From: JAJKIP01 sp037200685
Lineage (GTDB): Bacteria > Bacteroidota > Bacteroidia > Chitinophagales > Chitinophagaceae
NCBI GenBank assembly: GCA_037200685.1
Contig: JBBCIG010000005.1
Location: 124,001 to 188,000, forward strand
DNA length: 64,000 nt
Reading direction: 5' to 3'
Each line of letters opens with the position of its first letter. Position 1 is the first letter of the stretch. Position numbers and translations under genes: made by a program. A model generated the notes under the pieces. The model did no database searches. It saw only the letters and a program-made list of their open reading frames with translations, and was not told the DNA's origin. Below, in pieces: positions 55,158-63,918 of this stretch.

Positions 55158-56549
55158 ATGAAAACACTTTTACTATTCTTACTGATGTTGGCGATCTCTG
55201 CCAATGCCCCCGCACAAACCTGTGGCGGCCTGGACATATCTATTGCCAACGACCAAAGCGGCTCTGTTGACGCAACAGAAAATGCGCAAAGCCGCACATT
55301 CATCAGGAACCTTAGCGCCAGCCTTACGCTGGGCAATGCCAATGACCAAAGCCGTATCCAGCTATCCAATTGGGCACACGCAAATACTTTTAGCCAATAT
55401 AGCTTTCCGTCTGTTGGGCTTAACTATACTACACTCCAAAGCGATGTAATCAGCTATGTAAATAAACCCCGGACAATTAGTGGCGGTACCGACCCTTACC
55501 AGGCTTTGCAAAAAGCTTATGGCATAAGAAATCAAACACCTATAGCCGGACGTACAGTGCCTAAAATTATTATACTGATGACGGATGCATCCTGCTACCA
55601 GGTACAAAGCGCTATTAAAACACTGGCAACCCAAATAAAAGCATCAGGCACTTACATAATGGTACTGGCCATACAGGATGCAGCTACCTGTACTATTTTA
55701 CAGGGCACTAATGTAGCCTCGCCGGGTATGTACTTCAGCGCAGCAAGTTATGCATCGCTGGCTGCCAACGCACAAACTACTATTACCAACATGCTTAATG
55801 CAGCCTGCCCTGCTGTGCCACCCACGCCAGTTTTTGATTTATCCGTTACTATAACTTCTTTTAATTGCGGTACAGGAACTGTTGGTTACAATGTAACCAA
55901 CAATGGCGCTGCTGCTTTTAGCGGCACCTTGCAAACAGTTTTTTATAATGGCGACCCAAGGCTTATTACCACCCGGCTTTTGTATACAGACACAAGAGCA
56001 GGCCAAACAATAGCCGCCGGCGCAACGGGTACATTCAGCTTTACACAAGCTTCGTTGATTGGTGTAAAAAATATATATGCTGTAGTTAATTTAAATACTA
56101 CAGGTACTAATGGTACCCCACCCATACCAATAGATATTGCTCCCCGTTTATTAGTAAGTGGTGAGGGCAATACAGTAAATAATTTCAGTAATGTGCTTGC
56201 AGGCACAGGTTGTGCCGCTGCACCAAGATTAGAAGTAAGCAAAACAGCCAGCATAGGTTGTAACAAACAGGCAAACTATACTGTGCAGGTATGTAATACC
56301 GGCTCTGCTGCCGCAGCTAATGTAGCCGTTACTGAATATGGGCCTACCGGGTTTACTTTTGTGAGTGGTAGTAGTACAGGTGGCAGCACTCCTACTCCTG
56401 TAAATAAGTTAGGAACAAGGCAGTGGGCAAGTTATCTTGGTGGAAGTGCTGATGATGCTATAAATAGCATGGCTATTGATGCCTCTGGTAATATATACCT
56501 GGCGGGGGTCAACCAAAAGTACCGGTTTTCCGGTAACAACGGGAGGTAG
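55158..56549 (+). CDS. vWA / CARDB N-terminal part of a frameshifted T9SS protein
   Basis: A 463-residue frame starting at ATG 55158 (a TTG precedes it). Signal peptide 1-20 and the vWA and CARDB-like parts are nearly identical to the 51322 product (CGGLDISIANDQSGSV; LTLGNANDQSRIQLSNWA). The first half of a DUF11 repeat then switches to an SBBP propeller unit (GTRQWASYLGGSADDAIN, DASGNIYLAG) and abruptly ends out of frame (NQKYRFSGNNGR). The natural continuation (STKSTGFPVTTGG) is in the frame of the next entry. Removing one G from the five-G run at 56504-56508 joins the two into one protein of about 1520 residues. Confidence 0.8.
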   Translation: MKTLLLFLLMLAISANAPAQTCGGLDISIANDQSGSVDATENAQSRTFIRNLSASLTLGNANDQSRIQLSNWAHANTFSQYSFPSVGLNYTTLQSDVISYVNKPRTISGGTDPYQALQKAYGIRNQTPIAGRTVPKIIILMTDASCYQVQSAIKTLATQIKASGTYIMVLAIQDAATCTILQGTNVASPGMYFSAASYASLAANAQTTITNMLNAACPAVPPTPVFDLSVTITSFNCGTGTVGYNVTNNGAAAFSGTLQTVFYNGDPRLITTRLLYTDTRAGQTIAAGATGTFSFTQASLIGVKNIYAVVNLNTTGTNGTPPIPIDIAPRLLVSGEGNTVNNFSNVLAGTGCAAAPRLEVSKTASIGCNKQANYTVQVCNTGSAAAANVAVTEYGPTGFTFVSGSSTGGSTPTPVNKLGTRQWASYLGGSADDAINSMAIDASGNIYLAGVNQKYRFSGNNGR

Positions 56550-59500
56550 CTTTTCGGGAACGGAAGATGGATTCCTGACAAAAATGAGTGCAGACGGAGC
56601 AACTGTACTCTGGAGCATGTTTATAGGTAATCAGTCAGGAAACACTACTATTGTTAATAATGTAGTTACCGATGCCTCAGGAAATGTTTATGTATGCGGT
56701 TTCACTGATGCTACTGCCGGTATTGCTTCAGGCGTTGTTTTTCAGAATACGTTCCAGGGTTCCTTGGATGGTTTTGTTATGAAATTTAACAGCAGTGGTG
56801 TAAAGCAATGGGGCACTTATGTAGGAACGACTTCCTCCGACAGGATTTTTTCAGTTGCTATAGATGCTTCAGGAAATGTTTATGCTGCCGGATATGCGGC
56901 TAGTGGTATAGGTTCGTCAGGTACATTTCAGCAAACAACCGGGGCTGGTCAACTTAGTGCATTTTTGATTAAGCTAAATGGCGCTACGGGTTTTAGATTA
57001 TGGGGAACTTATTTAAATGGTAATATTTCCGTTGCAATAAGTTATGGATATTCTGTGCAGGTTAATGGTTCATCAGTTTATGTAGGAGGATATACAACTT
57101 CAGGAGGCGCTACAGGAAGCCCTGGTTCTTTTCAACCCAACTTTGGAACCGGCATTACTAACGGATTTATTATATCACTCAATATAAGTAACGGCATACG
57201 TAATTGGGGAACATATTGTCAGCAAGTACCCCAGATTAATAATATACAAGTGGATGCAAGCGGTAATGTCTATGCTATAAATAATGCAGGGGTAAACCCT
57301 ATTGTGAAATTCAACTCCACGGGTACTGCTCTTCTTTGGTCAACTGCAGTGCAGGATAATATTAATACTTCCTCGGCAAGGGGTTTAAAATTAGATGGGA
57401 ATTATCTTATTGCAGCATATCGAACTTCTATAACCGGTATTGGAACATCCGGGGTATACCAGTCTTCTTTTGGCGGTGGAACCAGCGATTTTTTTATTCA
57501 ATATTTAGATATCAGTACCGGTACTCAGCAATATGCAGGATATTATGGAGGAACAGCAACTGATGCAGCAGCTACAGTAGCATTAGACCCCGGTGGTAAT
57601 ATTGTGGTAGCAGGCGTTACGGGTTCTTCTGGCTTAGCCAGCGCCGGTACTTTTGATAATTCTTTTAATGGAGGCACTTATGATGGGCTTATTGTCAAAT
57701 TTGGCCCCGGTATTACCAACCCCAGCCTGCCCGCCGGCCAGTGCATAACACTCAATTATGTGTACGATGCATCTGCGGTAGCAGCGGGTACTTACAATAA
57801 CAGCATTGGTGTAACTACTACCACTACACCGGTAACATATAGTCCCAATACTAATTTTACGGTCAACAGCGTAAGCGGCCTTAATGGTTTTAATGGTGCA
57901 GTAAATACTACAGATGATATCACAGTTCCCGCAGTTAATCCATGTACTGCAGCGCTAAGCCCCGTTACAGCGGCGGTAAGCATGTCTTCTGCCAGCTCCT
58001 GCGGCGGTGCAGGCAATTACACCATGGCAACCATTACGCTTACTAATCCTAATACAGGAATAACAATTAATAATTTATTGCTCAACCTGGGTGTTACAGG
58101 AACAGGTGCGCTATTTGCAAGTGAACCAAACAGCTTTACCAATGGCTTATTGGTTGCAGAGCCAGACGTTCTTGACCCTGCGTACCCTGCTGTGCCCTAT
58201 GCTATTTATGGTACAAGCGGTACGCAAACACTGCCACTTTTTACCCTGCCACCCGGCACCAGCACCTTCCAGGTAGATATAGACATGGGCAGCGCTACGG
58301 CAAATGTAACAGCGCAGGTAACAGGCATTCCCACTATTTATAATGCAAGTGGAAGCACCGTTATTGCTACAGATGCAACAGGTGTTACCATTAGTGCTAC
58401 ACCAACAGCCGCTATCAATACCTGCCCGGGTACAGTAACAATAGCAGCAACAACGGTTAATTTTTCCAGTAATAGCACCACCAATGCGGCCAGTGTAGAA
58501 TGGAAAAGCAATACGGGTGGCAGCTTTTTGGCAGGTGGTTCGCTGTCATCACCAACAGCATTATATACTATCACCGACCAGGACAGGGCAAATGGTTATG
58601 TAGATGTTTCGCTTCGTGCCATCAATGGCGGCTGCGATGCAGAAGCCTCCTGCCGTGTACTGATCACCGGAGCCACGTATGATTTTGGCGATCTGCCCGC
58701 GAGTTATGATCTCTTGCAAACGGGACAACCTTATGTTGCCGGTGCATTTATTTCTTCTGGTACATTGAAGTTAGGTGCTGTTGCCCCCGATGGAGAAGCC
58801 TTACCCAAAGCCAATGCTTCAGCAACAGGTGATAACTTTGACAATACCGATGATGAGGATGGTGTAGTATTATTTCCGGCCATTTCTCTTGGTATGACCA
58901 ATTATTCTGTGACTGTTACAGCGTCCAATACTAATGGTACTGCTGCAACACTTATAGGTTGGATTGACTGGAATAATAACAACCAGTTCGAACCTTCTGA
59001 AGCAGCGACGCCTGTCACTGTACCCAACGGCACTAATAACGGCAGTTTTGTTCTTAACTGGAGCAGCATTACACCGGCCCAAGGCATGTGGGGCCATGCC
59101 CGCTTTCGCATTGCCGATGCGCTTACGATATATGACTATGTAGGTACTACAGCTACTGGTGAAGTGGAAGACTATACGATATTGAACTTCGTCCTGCCTC
59201 TTACACTTACAAACTTTACTGCTGTTAAACAAAACAGTGATGCGTTGCTAAGCTGGACAACCAGCAGCGAACAAAACAGTGCGTATTTTATAATCGAACA
59301 TAGTACAGACGGAATACATTTTAATGCTGCAGGAATGGTGCAAGCGGCTGGCAACAGCAGTACTCTTATTCATTATCGCTTTATCCATAAGGGGCCGGCC
59401 ACAGGCGCTAACTATTACCGGTTAAAAATGATGGATATAAATGGGGCGTTCGTTTATTCTGAAATGCGTTTATTGAATGTTGGGAATGCAGGCAGCGTAA

Positions 59501-59724
59501 TTATCGTTTATCCCAACCCGGTAAAAGACCAACTAACGCTGACGGGGATAGAAGCAGGCATGCAATTACGAATAATAAATACCATGGGCCAGCGATTGAC
59601 CAATGTCTTTTCTTCCGGTAATACGATGAAGTTGAATATAAGCCAGCTTCCATCTGCACTTTATGTATTGCAGGTAATACAGGATAATAATATCATTAAG
59701 AGTATTAAAATCGTAAAACCATAA
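56476..59724 (+). CDS. SBBP propeller / DUF11 / GEVED / T9SS C-terminal part of the frameshifted protein
   Basis: The remaining frame, whose own ATG (56476) is unlikely to be a real start because its first ~10 codons are the wrong reading of the upstream unit. From about residue 11 it continues the SBBP repeats (TTGGSFSGTEDGFLTKM, IDASGNVYAAGYAA, LDPGGNIVVAGVTG) to about residue 415. A DUF11-like repeat, Ig-like domains, a GEVED domain (about 735-905), the shared FN3-like module and a type A sorting domain (about 1003-1082, VYPNPVKDQLTLTGIEAG) follow. From about 57700 on, the DNA is very similar to the 51322 gene again, so the SBBP propeller looks like a module inserted into a copy of that gene. 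Confidence 0.82.
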   Translation: MMPLVIYTWRGSTKSTGFPVTTGGSFSGTEDGFLTKMSADGATVLWSMFIGNQSGNTTIVNNVVTDASGNVYVCGFTDATAGIASGVVFQNTFQGSLDGFVMKFNSSGVKQWGTYVGTTSSDRIFSVAIDASGNVYAAGYAASGIGSSGTFQQTTGAGQLSAFLIKLNGATGFRLWGTYLNGNISVAISYGYSVQVNGSSVYVGGYTTSGGATGSPGSFQPNFGTGITNGFIISLNISNGIRNWGTYCQQVPQINNIQVDASGNVYAINNAGVNPIVKFNSTGTALLWSTAVQDNINTSSARGLKLDGNYLIAAYRTSITGIGTSGVYQSSFGGGTSDFFIQYLDISTGTQQYAGYYGGTATDAAATVALDPGGNIVVAGVTGSSGLASAGTFDNSFNGGTYDGLIVKFGPGITNPSLPAGQCITLNYVYDASAVAAGTYNNSIGVTTTTTPVTYSPNTNFTVNSVSGLNGFNGAVNTTDDITVPAVNPCTAALSPVTAAVSMSSASSCGGAGNYTMATITLTNPNTGITINNLLLNLGVTGTGALFASEPNSFTNGLLVAEPDVLDPAYPAVPYAIYGTSGTQTLPLFTLPPGTSTFQVDIDMGSATANVTAQVTGIPTIYNASGSTVIATDATGVTISATPTAAINTCPGTVTIAATTVNFSSNSTTNAASVEWKSNTGGSFLAGGSLSSPTALYTITDQDRANGYVDVSLRAINGGCDAEASCRVLITGATYDFGDLPASYDLLQTGQPYVAGAFISSGTLKLGAVAPDGEALPKANASATGDNFDNTDDEDGVVLFPAISLGMTNYSVTVTASNTNGTAATLIGWIDWNNNNQFEPSEAATPVTVPNGTNNGSFVLNWSSITPAQGMWGHARFRIADALTIYDYVGTTATGEVEDYTILNFVLPLTLTNFTAVKQNSDALLSWTTSSEQNSAYFIIEHSTDGIHFNAAGMVQAAGNSSTLIHYRFIHKGPATGANYYRLKMMDINGAFVYSEMRLLNVGNAGSVIIVYPNPVKDQLTLTGIEAGMQLRIINTMGQRLTNVFSSGNTMKLNISQLPSALYVLQVIQDNNIIKSIKIVKP

Positions 59725-59729
59725 TATAG

Positions 59730-59767
59730 CGGGTTGATGGCATTTTTGTAAGCTGTCAACCCGTTTA
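59730..59767 (+). terminator. Probable terminator
   Basis: CGGGTTGA pairs with TCAACCCG around an 18-nt loop, then TTTATC. It lies just after the vWA/SBBP gene. The T-run is short. Confidence 0.65.
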
Positions 59768-59801
59768 TCATATTTCCGCTTGTTCATTCCAATCGTCGAC
59801 A

Positions 59802-59880
59802 ATAAATAGAAATAATTCTATTTGTTTTCCACTATTATCTAATATGTTTTCGGCATTCATATTATTCCTTTACATGATTA
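59802..59880 (+). promoter_or_regulatory. Element A, copy 10
   Basis: AAATAGAAATAATTCTATT, TTCCACTATTATCTAATATG, then CGGCATTCATATTATTCC and TTTACATG. Perfect TAGAA/TTCTA palindrome; the tail is identical to copy 3 over more than 20 nt. Confidence 0.8.
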
Positions 59881-59976
59881 TATTAAAAAAGCAATTCTTT
59901 ATTTAGAATTCAATCGTTAACGTAAATAAATATATCCTGGAATAAAAATTTACTTAATCATTAAATAAAATTTTAT

Positions 59977-60026
59977 CCAGTATTCTTTCGAAAGCCTGTT
60001 GCCCATATGCGGGCAACTTTTTTTAA
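59977..60026 (+). promoter_or_regulatory. Element B, copy 3
   Basis: ATCCAGTATTCTTTCGAAAG, hairpin GTTGCCC/GGGCAAC (59998-60017), then seven T. The arms differ from copies 1 and 4 but pairing is kept. The following leader (60027-60344) holds a 37-codon frame from 60169 with no protein-like character and nothing else. Confidence 0.7.
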
Positions 60027-60344
60027 AACATAGCACTACAGCCTATCAGTATCGCCGTAAGTGTTTCAAATATGTAGCAATGGAAATGTGTGAATAAAAT
60101 AAATACCATAGAAATGAAAAACCAATCTTATGCTTTAATCCTCTGTCCATTTATAATAAACCTAACCAATGAAAACAAAATTTGATCCTTTCTTACTCCC
60201 GGTTTTTCCTGCCGGGAATCATGCTATGTTAATAGGTACACCCTTACGTTTTTCCAGGGTACAATTTCAGGTCTGCATTTAAAAATTGGCAAATAAAAAT
60301 TCCTGGAACGCAGGACCGAATAAGCAGAAGTTGAACCCGTTTTT

Positions 60345-62318
60345 ATGAAAACAAAAAACACCATTCTTATTGTATTGTTGTTGCCTGTGTTAAATGCTAT
60401 GGCGCAGGGGCCAGGTTATGTTTGGGCGAAGCAAATGGGCGGTGTATCTGATGAGTATGGATTTTCTGTAACAGTTGACGCAGCCGGGAATGTATATACA
60501 ACAGGTAAATTTTCAGGCACTGTTGATTTTGATCCCAATGCAGGGGTAGTTGATTTAACGGCGGAAGGCAGTTCAGATATTTTTATTACAAAATTTAACT
60601 CCGCCGGTAATCTCTTATGGACAAAACAAATGGGCGGCGGTTCTTTTTTCAATGACCAGGGTAATTCAATAGTTGTTGATGCGGCGGGCAATGTATATAC
60701 TGCCGGGTTCTTTTTTGAAACAGCTGATTTTGATCCGGGGCCAGCAACTTATAATTTATCAGCAGGCGCTATATCACCCGCTTATTATGCTGATATTTTT
60801 ATATCAAAATTAGATGCTAACGGAAATTTTATTTGGGCGAAGCAGTTCACAGGTATCGATGATAAAACAGCGTATTCATTAGCGCTTGATGGTTCAAATA
60901 ATATATATATAACAGGATACTTTGGAGGAACGGTAGATTTTGATCCCGGTGTCGCCACAGATAATTTGACTGCAGCAGGTGGTTTAGATATGTATGTAGC
61001 CAAATTGGATGTGGATGGAAATTTTATTTGGGCGAAACAATTTGGCAATGCGCTGGATGAAATAGGACAAGACTTGTCTGTAGATGCGGCAGGTAATGTA
61101 TATATCACCGGCTCCTATGATGCTGCTACTTTTTTTGGATATCCCACAGATGCAGACATTAGTATTTTAAAATTAGATAATACCGGCGCTGTTGTTTGGC
61201 AACAATATGTGGCAGAAGCAGGCAATAATATTAATACAGGGTATTCTATTGTAATAAACGCAGGCAATGTATATATAACAGGCACTTTTGCAGGTGATGT
61301 TGTTTTTCCAATTGGCGCCGGCAATACTACTCTTTCATCAGGTGATCCTGCGAACCAGGATATTTTTATTGTAAAACTAAATGATGCTACGGGGGATTTT
61401 GTTTGGGTGAAACAAATGGGCGGTGTTGGTTATGATGAGGGCAATTCGATTGCATTGGATGCAGCAGGCAAGTTGTACGTGACAGGAGATTTTAGTAGTT
61501 CCGCAGATTTCGATCCCAGTGGAGGTGCAGCTATACATACATCAGCAGGCAGCCAGGATATTTTTTTAGCGAAACTGGATGCAGACGGAAATTTTATTTG
61601 GGCGGAGAATTTTGGCGGGCCGGGCTATGATGTGCCTTATTATTTAACACTTGATGCGGGTTATAATATTTATAGCACCGGTACTTTCTCTGGTAATGGA
61701 GCAAATTTCAACCCGGATGTTTTTGCAGGCTGGAATACAACTGGCGGGCAGGATATCTATGTTCAAAAATTGAATCAACCGCTTTTATTACCCGTAACAC
61801 TTTTACAGTTTACGGCGATTCCTTTAAACAATAGTAAGGTGCAATTAAAATGGGCGACGGTCTCTGAACAAAATACTGCTTCGTTTTTGATAGAACATAG
61901 TTCTGATGGCATTCATTATATGTCCATTGGTACGGTTGCGGCGGCTGGTAACAGCAGCACAACACTCCAGTACAATTTTACAGACAATAATCCTTTAGCA
62001 GGAGCTAATTTTTATCGTTTAAAGGTGGTTGATATCGATGGCACGTTCAGCTATTCTGAAATACGTGTCCTGAATTTTAATGGAACAAAAACGATACTGA
62101 TTTATCCCAACCCGGCAAGGGAGAGATTGACTATAACCGGAGCGGAGACCGGTATGGAATTGCGATTATTAAATGCTGCCGGGCAAGAGCTTTCTTCCTT
62201 TATAATAACAGGTAATACAATACAATTAGATATAAGCAAGTTGCGGACTGGATGTTATATAGTACAGGCGGTAGAAGATAACCGGGTGGTGAATACTATT
62301 AAAATAGTGAAGCAATAA
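60345..62318 (+). CDS. SBBP beta-propeller, T9SS-sorted secreted protein
   Basis: A 657-residue cargo. Signal peptide 1-20 (LNAMAQ), then about eight SBBP-type repeats of 50-60 residues (about 25-480) with the pattern FIWAKQFGN..DEIGQ, DAAGNVYITG, then VDFDPG and DIFIAKLD. The DFDP turns could bind calcium (inference). The shared FN3-like module (about 485-580, LPVTLLQFTAIPLNN) and a type A sorting domain (about 585-657, IYPNPARERLTITGAETG) follow. It probably folds as one closed propeller displayed on the surface. Elements A and B precede it, and the OmpA-family gene follows after 74 bp with no terminator between. Confidence 0.92.
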   Translation: MKTKNTILIVLLLPVLNAMAQGPGYVWAKQMGGVSDEYGFSVTVDAAGNVYTTGKFSGTVDFDPNAGVVDLTAEGSSDIFITKFNSAGNLLWTKQMGGGSFFNDQGNSIVVDAAGNVYTAGFFFETADFDPGPATYNLSAGAISPAYYADIFISKLDANGNFIWAKQFTGIDDKTAYSLALDGSNNIYITGYFGGTVDFDPGVATDNLTAAGGLDMYVAKLDVDGNFIWAKQFGNALDEIGQDLSVDAAGNVYITGSYDAATFFGYPTDADISILKLDNTGAVVWQQYVAEAGNNINTGYSIVINAGNVYITGTFAGDVVFPIGAGNTTLSSGDPANQDIFIVKLNDATGDFVWVKQMGGVGYDEGNSIALDAAGKLYVTGDFSSSADFDPSGGAAIHTSAGSQDIFLAKLDADGNFIWAENFGGPGYDVPYYLTLDAGYNIYSTGTFSGNGANFNPDVFAGWNTTGGQDIYVQKLNQPLLLPVTLLQFTAIPLNNSKVQLKWATVSEQNTASFLIEHSSDGIHYMSIGTVAAAGNSSTTLQYNFTDNNPLAGANFYRLKVVDIDGTFSYSEIRVLNFNGTKTILIYPNPARERLTITGAETGMELRLLNAAGQELSSFIITGNTIQLDISKLRTGCYIVQAVEDNRVVNTIKIVKQ

Positions 62319-62392
62319 ATCATTTTGAGAAGGATCAAACAATTATAAAAAAACAAAATCAAACATTTAATCACTTAAAACCAATTTCAACT

Positions 62393-63637
62393 ATGTCATT
62401 TAACATTCAGGAAGAGATGAAGGGTTATATCAACCATGATTTCATCTCTAAAGCGAGTTCGTTTCTTAATGAAAACGAAAGCGGGATCAGCAAAGCATTA
62501 TCTGGTATTATACCAACAGTGGTGAGCGGGTTCATTAGCAAAGCAAATTCTTCTGACAAGGAAGCACATGACGTGCTATCGACAGTTAAAAATGCTTACA
62601 AGGCATCTAAAGGAAGCAGCATTACTTCATTTTTCAATGATGGAGGCAGTATGCTTGATAAAGGGATTAATCTTATCCAGTCTTTATTTGGCGATAAACT
62701 AAACAGTCTTATTAGTTCTGTTTCTTCTTTTGCGGGAATTAAGAATTCATCATCAGCTTCATTGTTCGGAATTGCCGGATCATTAATGTCAAATGTTATC
62801 GGTAAGCATGTATCTGATCAAAACATGAATGCGCCTGAGTTGTCTACATTCCTGTATGGACAAAGATCCAGTGTGATGAGCATGTTTCCATCGGGTTTAA
62901 CGGGTGTTGCAGACCTTCTTAACTTAAGCAGGAAAAGCGATAAGACCAAAGCTCATTATACTACATCTTCTCCAAGGCGCAATATGAGCTGGTTGCTGTG
63001 GTTGCTTTTATTGGCACTGGCTATATTCCTTATATGGTGGTTCGCAAGCAAAGGATGTAACAAATCCACTTCAGATGAAGATATTAAACGTTCAGAGCCC
63101 ACCGTCACGGTAGAGAAAAAAGGAACAGTAGACAGTATCGGTAACTTTATATATGATGTAGGAAGCGATAAAGAAATAAAGTTGGCTGATGGAACAACCT
63201 TAATGGTAGGAGAGAACAGTACCGAAGCAAAATTGTTTACGATGTTAAGCGATGCTACATGGACGATAGATACTGTTGATAAAACAAAGAATTGGGTAGT
63301 GCTTGACCGTGTATATTTTGAAACAGGCCGGTCAGTTCTTACTGCGGCATCGCAAGCCCAGGTAAAAAATCTCGCAGCTATTCTAAAGAACTTTCCTAAC
63401 GCATCACTTAAGTTAGGTGGTTATACGGACAATACCGGTGATTCAGCCGTTAATAAAAGAGTATCTGAAGAAAGAGCGGTAATTGTAGCAAGAGAATTAA
63501 TAAATATGGGCGTAGGCGTCCACCAGGTGAAAGAAGCTGTAGGTTACGGCCCTGAGTTTCCTGTATGCCCGGAAAATGACAGTCCCGAATGCATGGCACA
63601 GAACAGGAGAGTGGATTTAAAAGTCGCGACTAAATAA
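62393..63637 (+). CDS. DUF937 and OmpA C-terminal domain membrane protein
   Basis: A 414-residue protein without a signal peptide. The N-terminal ~180 residues are a DUF937-like helical domain (FSIQE-like start, SGIIPTVVSGFISKANSS, SLFGIAGSLMSNVIGKH). One transmembrane helix is at about 198-218 (WLLWLLLLALAIFLIWWF). The C-terminal OmpA-type peptidoglycan-binding domain is at about 300-414 (VYFETGRSVLTAAS, LKLGGYTDNTGD, MAQNRRVDLKV). It probably tethers an inner-membrane protein to peptidoglycan; the DUF937 part would face the cytoplasm. Its place at the end of the cargo block suggests an envelope role beside the secreted proteins. Confidence 0.92.
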   Translation: MSFNIQEEMKGYINHDFISKASSFLNENESGISKALSGIIPTVVSGFISKANSSDKEAHDVLSTVKNAYKASKGSSITSFFNDGGSMLDKGINLIQSLFGDKLNSLISSVSSFAGIKNSSSASLFGIAGSLMSNVIGKHVSDQNMNAPELSTFLYGQRSSVMSMFPSGLTGVADLLNLSRKSDKTKAHYTTSSPRRNMSWLLWLLLLALAIFLIWWFASKGCNKSTSDEDIKRSEPTVTVEKKGTVDSIGNFIYDVGSDKEIKLADGTTLMVGENSTEAKLFTMLSDATWTIDTVDKTKNWVVLDRVYFETGRSVLTAASQAQVKNLAAILKNFPNASLKLGGYTDNTGDSAVNKRVSEERAVIVARELINMGVGVHQVKEAVGYGPEFPVCPENDSPECMAQNRRVDLKVATK

Positions 63638-63659
63638 AAGAGTAGAATATAATGAACGG

Positions 63660-63689
63660 AAGGCCGGTTCAAAGAACCGGCCTTTTTTC
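63660..63689 (+). terminator. Intrinsic terminator
   Basis: AAGGCCGGTTC pairs with GAACCGGCCTT (11 bp, loop AAA), followed by TTTT. Strong; it ends the 60345-63637 unit. Confidence 0.92.
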
Positions 63690-63721
63690 GTTGGTAAGTA
63701 GTTTGCAATCAGTGTGTAAAG

Positions 63722-63797
63722 AATTCATTGGAATTCTACGTTCTTTCATTTGTTGTCTATATTATATGGAATTCGTTTATTGGTTATTTGCATAGTC
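63722..63797 (+). promoter_or_regulatory. Element A, copy 11
   Basis: ATTCATTGGAATTCTACG, TTCTTTCATTTGTTGTCTA, then GTTTATTGGTTATTTGC. It presumably serves a gene beyond the window edge. Confidence 0.6.
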
Positions 63798-63865
63798 AAA
63801 CCAAGTAGCACTTGTTTTCAAAAATTGATTGTAAGAAATTCATCCTTTAGAAAGTAACTATAATC

Positions 63866-63918
63866 CATAATCCTTTCGAATGCTTGTTGCCTGCTTATGC
63901 AGGCAACATTTTTTTATG
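63866..63918 (+). promoter_or_regulatory. Element B, copy 4
   Basis: ATCCATAATCCTTTCGAATG, then a perfect 10-bp stem TGTTGCCTGC/GCAGGCAACA (63885-63908, loop TTAT) and seven T. It lies 160 nt after the copy 11 palindrome. No gene is visible before the window ends, predicting another cargo gene to the right. Confidence 0.75.

Noticed and set aside
60169..60282. 37-codon frame (MKTKFDPFLLPV...) in the leader of the 60345 gene as a second truncated signal peptide
   Set aside because: It lacks a hydrophobic core of normal length and a cleavage site, unlike the relic at 50853.
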